From Arthrobacter sp. FW306-2-2C-D06B (GTDB lineage: Bacteria > Actinomycetota > Actinomycetes > Actinomycetales > Micrococcaceae), in NCBI RefSeq assembly GCF_021789175.1, contig NZ_CP084560.1, forward strand, positions 3,844,001-3,908,000: a stretch of 64,000 nucleotides of DNA. The letters run 5' to 3'. Shown here one piece after another: positions 18,222-27,564 of this stretch. The translations under genes were made by a program, and so were the position numbers. How positions within the stretch are numbered: position 1 is the first letter of the stretch; each line of letters opens with the position of its first letter. Below the pieces are notes generated by a model, which searched no databases, had not been told where the DNA came from, and saw only the letters and a list, made by a program, of their open reading frames with translations.

Positions 18222-18269
18222 CTCGCAGTTGTTGTCGTTTAGACGCCGCTAAACGACAACAACTGCGAG
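18222..18269. repeat. CTCGCAG/TGTCGTT palindrome, copy A1
   Basis: A perfect 21-bp inverted repeat (arms starting CTCGCAGTTGTTGTCGTTT) with a six-base loop, between the convergent HTH-TPR regulator and purC; it abuts the purC stop codon. Four further copies of the same family occur in the window. It may act as a bidirectional terminator, but it lacks a clean T run outside the stem. Confidence 0.9.
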
Positions 18270-19205
18270 TCAGACGAAAGTCCGGCCGGTGAGCTTCTCG
18301 TAGGCCTCCACATAGCGGGCACGCGTCTTCTCCACGACGTCGGCCGGCAGCGCGGGCGGCGGGGTGTCACTTGAGCGGTCCCAGCCCGATTCCGCGGAGG
18401 TCAGCCAGTCACGCACAAACTGCTTGTCGAACGATGGCTGCGCCTTGCCCGGCTCGTAAGTGGACGCATCCCAGAAGCGTGAGGAATCCGGCGTCAGGAC
18501 CTCATCGCCCAAGGTGATGACGCCTGTGTTGACGTCGATGCCGAACTCAACCTTCGTGTCGGCCAGGATGATTCCGCGGCCCCGGGCGATCTCTTCCGCG
18601 CGGGTGTAGATCTTCAACGTGAGTTCACTCAGGCGCGCGGCGATATCGTCGCCCACCATCGCGACGACGTCGTCGTAGGTAATGTTCTCGTCGTGCTCGC
18701 CGACCTCAGCCTTGGCAGAAGGCGTGAAGATGGCGTGCTCAAGCCGCGAGCCGTCAACGAGGCCCTCGGGCAGCGGGATGTCGCAGACAGTGCCGGATTG
18801 CTGGTACTCGGCCAGCCCGGATCCCGTGAGGTATCCGCGGGCGATGCATTCCACGGGGAACATCTCCAGCCGTTTGCAGATCATCGCGCGGCCCTCGACT
18901 TCCGCAGGCACACCCTCGGCGGCCGTGGACGCGAGGACGTGGTGCTCCACGCCAAGCTGCTCGAACCACCACAGGCTCAGCTGCGTGAGTACCCGGCCCT
19001 TGTCCGGGATCTCGCTGCTCAAGACGTGGTCGTAGGCACTGATGCGGTCGCTTGCCACTACAAGGACACGGTCCTGGCCGGATGCGGCCCCCTCGAGGTC
19101 ATCCGCCGGAACGTAGAGGTCGCGGACTTTGCCCGAGTAGAAGTGCTTCCATCCCGGGAGGTCGAGGGTTTCGGTCTGCAGGCCGTTTGCGTTGTCTTCA
19201 GGCAT
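18270..19205 (-). CDS. purC: Phosphoribosylaminoimidazole-succinocarboxamide synthase
   Basis: 311 residues, the longer actinobacterial form of SAICAR synthase, which joins CAIR and aspartate in purine synthesis. Motifs include HFYSGKVRDLY at the nucleotide-binding N-terminus, VLVVASDRISAYDHVL, ECIARGYLTGSGLAEYQ and LADTKVEFGID. It begins three bases after the purD stop, so the two genes form a leftward purD-purC operon. Confidence 0.97.
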   Translation of the reverse strand: MPEDNANGLQTETLDLPGWKHFYSGKVRDLYVPADDLEGAASGQDRVLVVASDRISAYDHVLSSEIPDKGRVLTQLSLWWFEQLGVEHHVLASTAAEGVPAEVEGRAMICKRLEMFPVECIARGYLTGSGLAEYQQSGTVCDIPLPEGLVDGSRLEHAIFTPSAKAEVGEHDENITYDDVVAMVGDDIAARLSELTLKIYTRAEEIARGRGIILADTKVEFGIDVNTGVITLGDEVLTPDSSRFWDASTYEPGKAQPSFDKQFVRDWLTSAESGWDRSSDTPPPALPADVVEKTRARYVEAYEKLTGRTFV

Positions 19206-19208
19206 GGT

Positions 19209-20519
19209 TCAGGCCTTCACATTCGGGATGGAGCCGGTAGCCGGGGAGACCACATGGATCTCGCTGCGGGCCGCCTTGCCGGCGATGTCGGTACGGAACT
19301 GTCCGCCGTCGAGCTGGACCAGCTCCACGCCGTCGTAAGCCCTCTCGCGGGCCTCCACGAGGTCCGTTCCCAGCGCGACAACGGCCAGCACACGCCCGCC
19401 GGCGGAGACAAGCCGGCCTTCTTCGTCCAGTTTGGTGCCGGCGTGGATGACGTGGACGCCTTCCAGCGCGTCCACCTTGTTCAGTCCCCGGATGCGGTCC
19501 CCCGTGCGGGGCGTGTCCGGGTAGTTTTCGGCGGCGACGACGACGGCGACGGCCGACTCCTTCGACCAGCGCAGCTCTTCAGCCTGGTCCAGTTCGCCCT
19601 TGGCGGCTGCCAGCAGGAGGGCGCCGAGCGGGGTCTTGAGCCGGGCCAGGACTGCCTGCGTTTCGGGATCGCCGAAACGGACGTTGAATTCGATGACTCG
19701 AGTGCCGCGGGAAGTCAGGGCCAGGCCACAGTAGAGGACGCCGACGAACGGAGTTCCACGGCTGGCCATCTCGTCCACGGTGGGCTGGGCCACCCGGTCG
19801 ATGACTTCCTGGACCAGGCCAACAGGTGCCCAGTCGAGCGGAGTGTAGGCGCCCATGCCGCCGGTGTTGGGGCCTTCGTCATTGTCGAAAATCCGCTTGA
19901 AGTCCTGGGCCGGAGACAGAGGCACCGTGGTGCGGCCGTCGCACAGCACGAACAGGGAGACCTCGGGCCCGTCCAGGAACTCTTCGATCACCACGGTTCC
20001 ACCGGCGTCGAAACAAGCCTGGGCGTGGGCGAGTGCTTCCTCGCGGTCGTTGGTGACCACGACGCCCTTGCCGGCGGCCAGCCCGTCATCCTTGACGACA
20101 TGCGGAGCGCCGAAAGTGTCCAGTGCGTCCGCAGCCTCTGCAGCGTTTGTTGCCACGCGGGCCATGGCGGTGGGCACGCCGGCCTCGGCCATGACTTCCT
20201 TGGCGAACGCTTTGGATGCTTCGAGCTGTGCTGCGGCCTTGCTAGGGCCGAAGACCGGAATGCCGGTTTCGCGGACGGCATCGGATACGCCCGCCGCGAG
20301 CGGGGCTTCAGGGCCGACGACAACCAGGTCAACCGCCAGTTTTGTCGCAAGCGCTGCGACGGCGCCGGGGTTGTTCCCGTCGATCGCGTACGTGGGGACC
20401 AGCTTGGCGATGCCCGCGTTTCCAGGAGCCGCATGGACCTCGGAAACGTTGGGATCCTTGAGCAAGGAGCGGACAATTGCGTGTTCGCGGCCGCCGGGGC
20501 CAATGACGAGTACCTTCAC
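19209..20519 (-). CDS. purD: Phosphoribosylamine-glycine ligase
   Basis: 436 residues from a GTG at 20519, which gives the expected N-terminus [16 protein letters not shown]. The open frame runs 44 codons further, but those come from the repeat mosaic upstream (they read as two copies of [11 protein letters not shown]), so they are not used. ATP-grasp features include [28 protein letters not shown] and [12 protein letters not shown]. The enzyme ligates glycine to phosphoribosylamine in de novo purine synthesis. purC follows immediately. Confidence 0.96.
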   Translation of the reverse strand: MKVLVIGPGGREHAIVRSLLKDPNVSEVHAAPGNAGIAKLVPTYAIDGNNPGAVAALATKLAVDLVVVGPEAPLAAGVSDAVRETGIPVFGPSKAAAQLEASKAFAKEVMAEAGVPTAMARVATNAAEAADALDTFGAPHVVKDDGLAAGKGVVVTNDREEALAHAQACFDAGGTVVIEEFLDGPEVSLFVLCDGRTTVPLSPAQDFKRIFDNDEGPNTGGMGAYTPLDWAPVGLVQEVIDRVAQPTVDEMASRGTPFVGVLYCGLALTSRGTRVIEFNVRFGDPETQAVLARLKTPLGALLLAAAKGELDQAEELRWSKESAVAVVVAAENYPDTPRTGDRIRGLNKVDALEGVHVIHAGTKLDEEGRLVSAGGRVLAVVALGTDLVEARERAYDGVELVQLDGGQFRTDIAGKAARSEIHVVSPATGSIPNVKA

Positions 20520-20569
20520 AGTCTTCAAGGGTACTTTGTGCGAGGGCAGGACTCCTAAGCTGTCTCCAC

Positions 20570-20960
20570 CACTGGACATGCCCACCCTTGGCCACAAGCC
20601 AGGAGGGAGCATGCCCACCCTTGGCCACAAGCCAGGAGGGAGCATGCCCACCTTTCGTTACGAGCGGTGGACATAACACTGATATGCCCACTCCTGAGCC
20701 AAACCGCTGAGCATGTCCAACCCGGACCGCGGGCACCTCCAAGGCACATGCCCAGCGTTCGCCACGAGCAATGGACATAGTGGCAATATGCTCATTCCCT
20801 CGCTGCAGCGCAGGACATATCCCAACCCCACCGCCAGCACAGCACATATCCCAACCCCACTGCGGGCACGAAGGGCGAACATGCCCACCCTCGGCTGTGA
20901 GGAACGGACATAACCCTGACATGTCCGTTCCTGAGCGACAGCGCTGCGCATGTCCAACCC
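20570..20960. repeat. GGACAT palindromic mosaic, locus 3 (no gene 20520-20992)
   Basis: The 473-base gap between divergent purD and the molybdoenzyme holds three hairpin cores of the GGACATA-N7-TATG type (20669-20689, 20773-20793, 20906-20926). It also has a perfect 33-bp tandem duplication (20578-20610 and 20611-20643) and two direct CACATATCCCAACCCCAC words near 20840. Same family as the loci at 4.7 and 12.2 kb, and the largest of the three. No gene is supported inside it. Confidence 0.87.
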
Positions 20961-20992
20961 ATCTTGGGGGCCTCCGGCTACGAACAACCTGC

Positions 20993-22570
20993 ATGAAGAA
21001 GCTCAGGAACTGGCTCAGGGGACCCACCGCATTGGCCGCACTGGCCGGGGTGGCCGCTGCCGCCGTCGTACTTTCCATTGCGGAACTGATCGGCGCCTTC
21101 TTTACGGCCCGGGCTACTCCTGTGATTGCGCTGGGGTCCACGTTCATCGACTTCACGCCGCCGTGGATGAAGGACTTTGCCGTGACCACCTTCGGCACAA
21201 ACGATAAGGCTGCGCTGTTTGTGGGCATGGGCCTGACCATCTTCGTGCTGGCTTGCGTGCTGGGTATCGTGGCCTTCCGCAATTGGGCGCTGGGCTTGTT
21301 AGGTGTTCTCGGCATGGGTGCGGTGATTGTGGCTGCCGTGGTGACCCGGGCCAGCGTGAAGCCCGTGGATGCCATACCAAGCCTGATCGGCACTCTGGCT
21401 GGGCTCATTGTCCTCCGTCTCTTGGTGGCCCGGCTCTGGCGGCTGAAGTCGTTCCCTGACGCCCCTGCCGACACCGCGGCCAAAGGCATCGAGCGTCCCG
21501 CCACGACGCGCCGAACCTTCTTCGCGGCCACCGGTATCACCGTTGCCGCAGCGACCATCGCAGCCGGCGGCGGCCGGTTCCTGAGTGCTGCACGCAGCAA
21601 TGTGGCCAAGGCACGGGATTCCTTGAAACTCCCCGCTCCCGCCCGGGCGGCCGCTCCGGTTCCCGCGGGCGTCCAGTCCCCGACGCCGGGAGTCACCCCC
21701 TGGCTCACCCCGGCCAAGGACTTCTACCGGATCGACACCGCCCTCAGCGTCCCGGAGATCAACGCCCAGGATTGGGAGCTCCGGATCCACGGACTGGTGG
21801 AGCAGGAGGTCCGGCTGAACTTTCAGGATCTGCTCGACGCCCAACTGATCGAAACCCACGTCTCGCTCACGTGTGTGTCCAACCCCGTAGGCGGAAACCT
21901 GGCGGGCAACGCCAAATGGCTGGGCATGCCCATCCGCGACGCCCTCAAACAAGCCCGACCCAAACCCGGAGCGGACATGGTCCTCTCCACGTCGATCGAC
22001 GGCTTCAGCGCCTCCACTCCGCTGGAAGTTCTCCAGGACGGCAGGGATGCCATCCTGGCCATCGGCATGAACGGCGAACCCCTCCCGCTCGAACATGGTT
22101 ACCCCGTGCGCATGGTGGTTCCCGGTCTTTATGGCTTCGTCTCCGCAACCAAATGGGTGGTGGACTTGGAAGTCACCCGATTCGCGGACAGCAAGGCCTA
22201 TTGGACCACCCGCGGCTGGTCCGAGCGGGGTCCGATCAAGACCATGGCCCGGCTGGAAGTTCCCAAGTCCTTCGCCAAAGTGCCTGCCGGCAGGGTCGCC
22301 TTGGGTGGCACGGCATGGGCCCAGACGCGTGGCATCAAGAAGGTGGAGGTCCAGATCGACAACGGCCCATGGGTCGAAGCCACCCTTGCCGCGGAGGCAT
22401 CTGTTGTCACGTGGCGGCAGTGGTCCTTCAACTGGGACGCCACTCCGGGACCCCACTACATCAAGGTCCGGGCCACGGACGGAACCGGCGAGGTGCAGAC
22501 GGAAAAGCGCGCCGATCCAGTACCTGACGGCGCCTCGGGATGGCAGTCCGTCATGGTGACCGTGGAGTAG
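20993..22570 (+). CDS. Membrane-anchored sulfite-oxidase-family molybdoenzyme
   Basis: 525 residues from the ATG at 20993. Four hydrophobic helices occupy about residues 10-155. A twin-arginine-like segment TTRRTFFAATG follows near 167, and then the catalytic part. That part has the molybdopterin-binding fold with Cys294 in SLTCVSNPVGGN, the expected molybdenum ligand, and VPGLYGFVSATKWVVDLEVTRF. A C-terminal dimerisation domain begins near 420. Sulfite oxidase family enzymes transfer oxygen to or from sulfite-like or sulfoxide substrates. The layout suggests an outward-facing catalytic domain; substrate and electron partner are unknown. Confidence 0.9.
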   Translation: MKKLRNWLRGPTALAALAGVAAAAVVLSIAELIGAFFTARATPVIALGSTFIDFTPPWMKDFAVTTFGTNDKAALFVGMGLTIFVLACVLGIVAFRNWALGLLGVLGMGAVIVAAVVTRASVKPVDAIPSLIGTLAGLIVLRLLVARLWRLKSFPDAPADTAAKGIERPATTRRTFFAATGITVAAATIAAGGGRFLSAARSNVAKARDSLKLPAPARAAAPVPAGVQSPTPGVTPWLTPAKDFYRIDTALSVPEINAQDWELRIHGLVEQEVRLNFQDLLDAQLIETHVSLTCVSNPVGGNLAGNAKWLGMPIRDALKQARPKPGADMVLSTSIDGFSASTPLEVLQDGRDAILAIGMNGEPLPLEHGYPVRMVVPGLYGFVSATKWVVDLEVTRFADSKAYWTTRGWSERGPIKTMARLEVPKSFAKVPAGRVALGGTAWAQTRGIKKVEVQIDNGPWVEATLAAEASVVTWRQWSFNWDATPGPHYIKVRATDGTGEVQTEKRADPVPDGASGWQSVMVTVE

Positions 22571-22606
22571 CCCGGGAAGACGGTTCGTTCACCCTAGACT
22601 TGCATC

Positions 22607-23623
22607 ATGCCCTTGAGTTCGCATGAAACCTTTAGCGTTGAGTCCGCCGTCGAACTGGCAGTGATCGAACGCAGCGGCTTCATCGAATCGCGCCATATCG
22701 GTTCCGCAGTGGTTCTTTCCGGTGACGGCTCCGTCGTGACCCGGCTCGGCGACATCACGACGCCCATCTACGCCCGCTCCGCGCTCAAGCCTTTCCAGGC
22801 CCTCGCGTCGATGCAGTCGGGGGTTCCCTTGCGCGGCGCCCAGGTGGCTTTGGCGTGTGCCAGCCATGTGGGCTCGCTGGATCACATGGACGTAGTGGAA
22901 GGCATGCTGAAAGCCGCGGGCGTACGGGAAGAACAGCTGCAATGCCCCTCGGTGTGGCCCCAGGACGAAGTCGCGCGCAATTGGTTGATCCGTTCCGAGC
23001 ACGGCAAGTCCAAGTTGGCTTCCAATTGTTCAGGCAAGCACGCGGCGTTCCTCTGGGCCTGCACCGAGAACGGCTGGGACACGCACAGTTACCTGGAGCC
23101 CAACCATCCCTTGCAGCACCGCGTGCGGACCGTCATCGAGGAATACAGCGGCGAGAAAATCGCCCACCTCGGCATTGACGGCTGCGGGGCACCGGTGGCA
23201 GCCCTTTCGCTGACGGGGCTGGCGCGGGCCTACTCGCGCCTGGCCCAGGCCCCGCGGGACCAGAGCTCCAACGCCCGCGCGGCAACCATTGCCACGTCCA
23301 TGTTGGACTACCCGTGGGCAGTGCAAGGCCGCGGCGAGGCGAACACCATCGTCATGGACGAACTCGAAGTGCTTGCCAAAGGCGGCGCGGAAGGCGTCCT
23401 GGTCCTGGCAACCCCCACAGGCGCCTCTGTCGCAGTGAAGATCCTCGACGGGAATCCCCGCGCGGCCACCCTGGTTGGACTCACGCTTCTCGCGGTTGCC
23501 GGCGCCGTCGATATTCCCGGTGTCTCAAGCGTGCTCGAAAAGGTCGTGGAGCCCGTCCTCGGCGGTGGCCACTCGGTTGGCAGGATCCGCCTCGGCCACG
23601 CCGTTTCGGCGCTGCTGGACTGA
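22607..23623 (+). CDS. L-asparaginase II family protein (PF06089, ReAV-like)
   Basis: 338 residues, the normal length for the Rhizobium-type asparaginase family unrelated to the E. coli enzymes. It has the SxxK pair in ARSALKPFQA, the ASHVGSLDHM segment, the cysteine-containing SNCSGKHAAFLWA and GIDGCGAPVAAL. It should hydrolyse asparagine to aspartate and ammonia in the cytoplasm, as no signal peptide is seen. The next gene follows after 15 bases, so the pair is probably co-transcribed. Confidence 0.93.
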   Translation: MPLSSHETFSVESAVELAVIERSGFIESRHIGSAVVLSGDGSVVTRLGDITTPIYARSALKPFQALASMQSGVPLRGAQVALACASHVGSLDHMDVVEGMLKAAGVREEQLQCPSVWPQDEVARNWLIRSEHGKSKLASNCSGKHAAFLWACTENGWDTHSYLEPNHPLQHRVRTVIEEYSGEKIAHLGIDGCGAPVAALSLTGLARAYSRLAQAPRDQSSNARAATIATSMLDYPWAVQGRGEANTIVMDELEVLAKGGAEGVLVLATPTGASVAVKILDGNPRAATLVGLTLLAVAGAVDIPGVSSVLEKVVEPVLGGGHSVGRIRLGHAVSALLD

Positions 23624-23638
23624 TTGGAACCCTCAACC

Positions 23639-24037
23639 ATGGCAATTGCACGACGCCGGATCGACCTCGCGGAAGGCCGCGCGGCACTGGCCGCATGGCA
23701 GGTCGCCGTCGGGCAGGAAGCCGGGCAGGAAACGGTGCCGGGAACGCCGCCGTCGCGCGCTGTGCTGGCCACCGCGGTGCGTTACTCGCTCGAGGAACTC
23801 ACCGCCCGCGCTCCCGGCAATTCGGTTGAAGTCAGGGTGCCGCCCTTCGGCGTCACCCAGTGCGTGGAGGGACCCCGGCATACGCGCGGCACCCCGCCCA
23901 ACGTCATAGAGTGCGACGCCGCCACTTGGCTGGCGATGGTCACCGGCCGCTTGGCCTGGTCCGACGCCGTCGACGCCGGACGGGTCGCCGCGTCGGGCCT
24001 GCGCGCCGATTTGTCGGAGCTGCTGCCGCTGCTCTGA
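23639..24037 (+). CDS. Sterol-carrier-family (SCP-like) small protein
   Basis: 132 residues from the ATG at 23639; a TTG five codons earlier is less likely. The sequence resembles the bacterial sterol-carrier-like domain often found next to purine genes in actinobacteria: RYSLEELTARAPGNSVEVRVPPFGVTQCVEG, then NVIECDAATWLAMVTGRLAW and the end GLRADLSELLPL. It may bind a hydrophobic ligand; no activity is established. It is probably in one operon with the asparaginase gene. Confidence 0.82.
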   Translation: MAIARRRIDLAEGRAALAAWQVAVGQEAGQETVPGTPPSRAVLATAVRYSLEELTARAPGNSVEVRVPPFGVTQCVEGPRHTRGTPPNVIECDAATWLAMVTGRLAWSDAVDAGRVAASGLRADLSELLPLL

Positions 24038-24048
24038 GGGCTTAAATG

Positions 24049-24088
24049 GTTGATCGCCCTACGGCGGCGGCGCTGTGGGGCGATCAAC
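24049..24088. terminator. Hairpin between convergent genes
   Basis: An 11-bp perfect stem GTTGATCGCCC / GGGCGATCAAC with an 18-base GC-rich loop, between the sterol-carrier-like gene and dctA, which converge. Probably a two-way terminator. No T run. Confidence 0.6.
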
Positions 24089-24107
24089 TGGAATGGTGCG
24101 TGGTGCC

Positions 24108-25598
24108 TTAGTCCGGGCTGACGGAGGGGCTCCGGTGTTGGCCCGGTTTGGTCATTTCGAACTGCGGGATCGCATCCGGATTCGGGCCGCCGCGGAACTT
24201 CGGCGAAGGCTCGCGTCCTTCGCTGATGCGCTCGATTTCCTGTTCCTCGAAGACGTCTTCGGCTCCGAGCATGATGGCGGAATCCTCGTTGGTGATCTCG
24301 CCCCTGAAGGCACGGAGCATGACCGAACGGTCGAACTGGCCTTCCCATTTCGCGACAACGAACGTAGCCACGCAGTTGCCGAGGAGGTTGACGACGACCC
24401 GCATGGAGTCCATGAGGCGGTCTGCACCCAGGAGCAGCGCGACGCCGGCAACCGGGAAGATGCCCAGTGCCGCGGCGGTGGCCGAGAGAGCCAGGAAGGA
24501 CGAACCGGGTACGCCGGCCATGCCCTTGGACGTGAGGAGCAGGACACCCAGGGCCGCCAATTGCTGGCCGAGGTCGAGGTGGTGGCCAAAGGCCTGGGCC
24601 AGGAACAGCAGGGAGATCGAAAGGTAGATCGCGGCGCCGTCGAGGTTGAAGGAGTAGCCAGTCGGTACAACCAGGCCAGTGGTGGCACGGGAGCAACCGG
24701 CGTTGGTCAGCTTGGTCATGATGCGCGGCATGACCGCTTCGGTGGACGCGGTGCCGAGCGCGAGGAGGAATTCCTCACGGGTGTACTTCAGGAACTGCCA
24801 CAGGGGCACCCGGGCGAAGCTCCACGCGACGAGGAACAGCAGGCCGATGAAGACAATGGCCGCCCCGTAACAGGAGGCGATCAGGAGCGCATAGGTCCCG
24901 AGGGTGTCGAGTCCGTACTGGCCGATGATGAACGCCATAGCGCCAAATGCACCGATGGGCGCCACTTTCATGATCCACGACATGATCTTGAAGATCAGTT
25001 CCAGGACGGTTTCCATGAGGCTGATGACCGGTAGGCAGCGCTCGCGGCCGATGACGACGATTGCCGCGCCGAAGAAGACCGAGAAGAACAGGACCTGGAG
25101 AAGGCTGTTGCTGGCGAAAGCGCCGATCACAGAGGTGGGAATGATGTCCAGGAGGAAGGAAGCCGCATCCTTGGGCGGCGCAGTGCCGGTCTTTGCGTTC
25201 AGCGCGTCCTGGGAAAGGGTACTCGGATCGATGTGGAGTCCGGCGCCGGGCTGGACCAGGTTTCCCACGATCAGGCCGAAGACCAGGGCAAAAAGCGTGG
25301 CGCCGGTGAAGTAGAGGAGTGCCTTGACCCCGACCCTTCCGACCGCTTTGACGTCGCCCACTGCCGAGATTCCCGTGACGATCACGAGGAAGATCAGCGG
25401 AGCGATGATCATCTTGATGAGTTGAATGAAACCATCGCCCAGTGGCCGGAGGGCGGACCCGATGTTCGGCCAGAAATGGCCGATGAGTACACCTGCGACG
25501 ACGGCGATCAGAATTTGGAAGAAGAGCGACTTATACAGTGGCTTCTTCTTCCGCGGGGCCGAACTCGCCTTCAGCGCCGCAGAGTCTGGGAACTTCAT
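24108..25598 (-). CDS. dctA: C4-dicarboxylate:cation symporter, DctA family
   Basis: 496 residues from the ATG at 25598, giving the start MKFPDSAAL; the open frame extends upstream without support. Family features are the helix LYKSLFFQILIAVVAGVLIGHFWP, GTASTEAVMPRI with the reentrant serine-rich loop, VPTGYSFNLDGAAIY, and SSFLALSATAAA. It imports succinate, fumarate, malate or aspartate with cations. It is divergent from a glutaminase gene, and the shared upstream region holds an IclR-type near-palindrome. Confidence 0.93.
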   Translation of the reverse strand: MKFPDSAALKASSAPRKKKPLYKSLFFQILIAVVAGVLIGHFWPNIGSALRPLGDGFIQLIKMIIAPLIFLVIVTGISAVGDVKAVGRVGVKALLYFTGATLFALVFGLIVGNLVQPGAGLHIDPSTLSQDALNAKTGTAPPKDAASFLLDIIPTSVIGAFASNSLLQVLFFSVFFGAAIVVIGRERCLPVISLMETVLELIFKIMSWIMKVAPIGAFGAMAFIIGQYGLDTLGTYALLIASCYGAAIVFIGLLFLVAWSFARVPLWQFLKYTREEFLLALGTASTEAVMPRIMTKLTNAGCSRATTGLVVPTGYSFNLDGAAIYLSISLLFLAQAFGHHLDLGQQLAALGVLLLTSKGMAGVPGSSFLALSATAAALGIFPVAGVALLLGADRLMDSMRVVVNLLGNCVATFVVAKWEGQFDRSVMLRAFRGEITNEDSAIMLGAEDVFEEQEIERISEGREPSPKFRGGPNPDAIPQFEMTKPGQHRSPSVSPD

Positions 25599-25690
25599 TG
25601 ATCTGAACCAATCAGTTTGGGAACAGCCCCGATTTTCGGGGATGAATTCAATGTAATCCCGATCACAGCATTCCACAAGGGGGAATTCAA

Positions 25691-25707
25691 ATTTCACAAT
25701 GCGGAAT
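25691..25707. promoter_or_regulatory. Candidate IclR-type operator between dctA and glsA
   Basis: ATTTCACAATGCGGAAT is an imperfect palindrome that resembles 17-base sites upstream of the NCS1 permease, aceE, the IclR gene and malic enzyme. It lies 93 bases before dctA and 125 bases before glsA. Confidence 0.5.
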
Positions 25708-25831
25708 TCTTCCAGATGAAGCTTCTCTGTGGTTTGTGAAGTCCCTGAACTCAGGCCGTGGCCTCCGGACCGGCAGAGTGCGCGTAATGTACATGGCTGT
25801 GGACCCAATCCGAAGGACGGCACTAAGAAAC

Positions 25832-26743
25832 ATGGACCTCCAGAATCTCCTTGACGACATTGTCGGCACGGTTCAGCCCCTGCTCGGCCAAGGAGCGCCT
25901 GCGAACTACATCCCGAGCCTTGCCGCGGTGGACACCAAGCAATTCGGCATTTCCGTGGCAACGGCCAACGGCGACGTGTTCGCCTCCGGAGACGCTGACG
26001 TGCCTTTCTCCATCCAAAGCATTTCGAAGGTCTACGCCCTCGCCCTGGTGCTGGCCGGGGATGGCGATCGGATCTGGAAGCGCGTGTTCCGGGAGCCCTC
26101 CGGCAATCCGTTCAATTCCCTGGTGCAGCTCGAACACGAAGACGGAATTCCGCGGAATCCGTTCATCAACGCCGGCGCACTGGTAGTCACCGACAGGCTG
26201 CTCAGCATCGCAGGCAACTCGCCATCTCCCGTCCGGGAATTGCTCCGCCAGGAAAGCGGCAACAACTCGATCGATGCCGACCCGGTGGTGGCGGCCTCGG
26301 AAGCGGCGAACAGTCACCGCAACGCCTCGCTGGCACACTTCCTGGCCAGCTACGGAAACCTCGAAAACCCCGTGGACTCGGTCCTCGAGGCCTACATTGC
26401 CCAGTGCGCGCTCGAAATGAGCTGCACTGATTTGGCCCTCGCGAGCAGGTTCCTGGCCAACAACGGGCTGCGCGGGAACGGCACGGCGCTTCTGTCCCCG
26501 TCGCAGACCAAGAGAATCAACGCCGTGATGCTCACATGCGGCACGTACGACGCCGCGGGCGAATTCGCCTACCGCGTGGGGCTCCCTGGAAAGAGCGGGG
26601 TGGGCGGCGGCATTGTGGCCGTGGTACCCAACAAATGCACCATCTGCGTCTGGAGCCCGGGCCTGGGCCGATCCGGGAATTCACTCGCGGGCGTTGCCGC
26701 GCTCGATGAGTTCACCACCCGCACGGGCTGGTCGATTTTCTAG
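25832..26743 (+). CDS. glsA: Glutaminase (serine-dependent, GlsA type)
   Basis: 303 residues from the ATG at 25832, which matches the family N-terminus; the open frame allows a further 32 codons. It contains PFSIQSISKVYALAL with the Ser-x-x-Lys dyad, PFNSLVQLE, NPFINAGALVVT, NNSIDADPVVAASE and GKSGVGGGIVAVVP. The enzyme hydrolyses glutamine to glutamate and ammonia. Divergent from dctA, so glutamate and C4-acid metabolism may be regulated together. Confidence 0.94.
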   Translation: MDLQNLLDDIVGTVQPLLGQGAPANYIPSLAAVDTKQFGISVATANGDVFASGDADVPFSIQSISKVYALALVLAGDGDRIWKRVFREPSGNPFNSLVQLEHEDGIPRNPFINAGALVVTDRLLSIAGNSPSPVRELLRQESGNNSIDADPVVAASEAANSHRNASLAHFLASYGNLENPVDSVLEAYIAQCALEMSCTDLALASRFLANNGLRGNGTALLSPSQTKRINAVMLTCGTYDAAGEFAYRVGLPGKSGVGGGIVAVVPNKCTICVWSPGLGRSGNSLAGVAALDEFTTRTGWSIF

Positions 26744-26778
26744 CCGCGGGCTTGCAGCCGTGCCGGGCTAGCAGGCCG

Positions 26779-27543
26779 CTAGCCCCGGCCCACGAATGGC
26801 ATCCCGGCGGCGGTCACCACCACGGAACCAACATTGGCCGACGCCGGCATGTTGGCCATCATGAGCACAGCGCGGGCAGCGTCCTCCACGGGAAACATCG
26901 GCTCGACACGCCTGCTTCCATCGGCCTGGAGCGCGCCAGAGCCCACGCCGATGGTGTCCATGATTTCGGTGCGGGTGTTGCCGATATCGATCTGGCCGCA
27001 GCTGATGCCGTACGGGCGCCCGTCGAGTTCGATGCTCTTGGTCAGGCCGCTCATCGCGTGCTTGCTCACGGTGTACGCGACAGACAAGGGCCTCGGCGAA
27101 TGGGCGGAGATGGAGCCGTTGTTGATAATGCGTCCGCCTTGCGGTTCCTGCGACTTCATGGTGCGCACGGCCTCGGCTGCACACAGCATGGATCCTGTGA
27201 CGTTCACGGCCAGGGTGGCATTCCAATCGCTGACGCTGATCTCATCCACGCCGCCGGAAGGACCGAAGATGCCCGCATTGTTGAACAGGACATCAACCCT
27301 CCCCCAGCGCTGGCGGGCCGCCGAGAAAAGGCGCGCGACGTCGTCGGGCACCGTCACGTCGCACGGCACCACGAGCGCCTCGGGGTGGCCACCGGCGGTC
27401 TCGAGAAGCTGCGCTTCCCGCCGTCCGGCGAGGGTAACGCGGTAGCCTTCGGCCAGCAGAAGGCGGGCAACCGCCCGCCCGATCCCGGAACCTGCTCCGG
27501 TGACGACGGCGACCCGGGGCCGGGTGGGGATGGTTTCGCTCAC
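26779..27543 (-). CDS. Short-chain dehydrogenase/reductase
   Basis: 254 residues. The classical SDR motifs are in place: the cofactor loop TGAGSGIG (about 16-23), the NNAG motif at about 88-91, and the catalytic YTVSK. An acidic residue after the second strand is not seen (AGRREAQ), which favours NADP. The substrate is unknown. The gene lies 21 bases after a racemase-superfamily gene and probably belongs to the same leftward operon as the NCS1 permease, so a hydantoin- or ureide-related alcohol or ketone is possible. Confidence 0.9.
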   Translation of the reverse strand: MSETIPTRPRVAVVTGAGSGIGRAVARLLLAEGYRVTLAGRREAQLLETAGGHPEALVVPCDVTVPDDVARLFSAARQRWGRVDVLFNNAGIFGPSGGVDEISVSDWNATLAVNVTGSMLCAAEAVRTMKSQEPQGGRIINNGSISAHSPRPLSVAYTVSKHAMSGLTKSIELDGRPYGISCGQIDIGNTRTEIMDTIGVGSGALQADGSRRVEPMFPVEDAARAVLMMANMPASANVGSVVVTAAGMPFVGRG

Positions 27544-27564
27544 GCGGTTCTCCTGTTTGTCGAG

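Noticed and set aside
20520..20651. 44-codon N-terminal extension of purD
   Set aside because: It translates the repeat mosaic ([11 protein letters not shown] twice) and precedes the normal PurD N-terminus; the GTG at 20519 fits the family.
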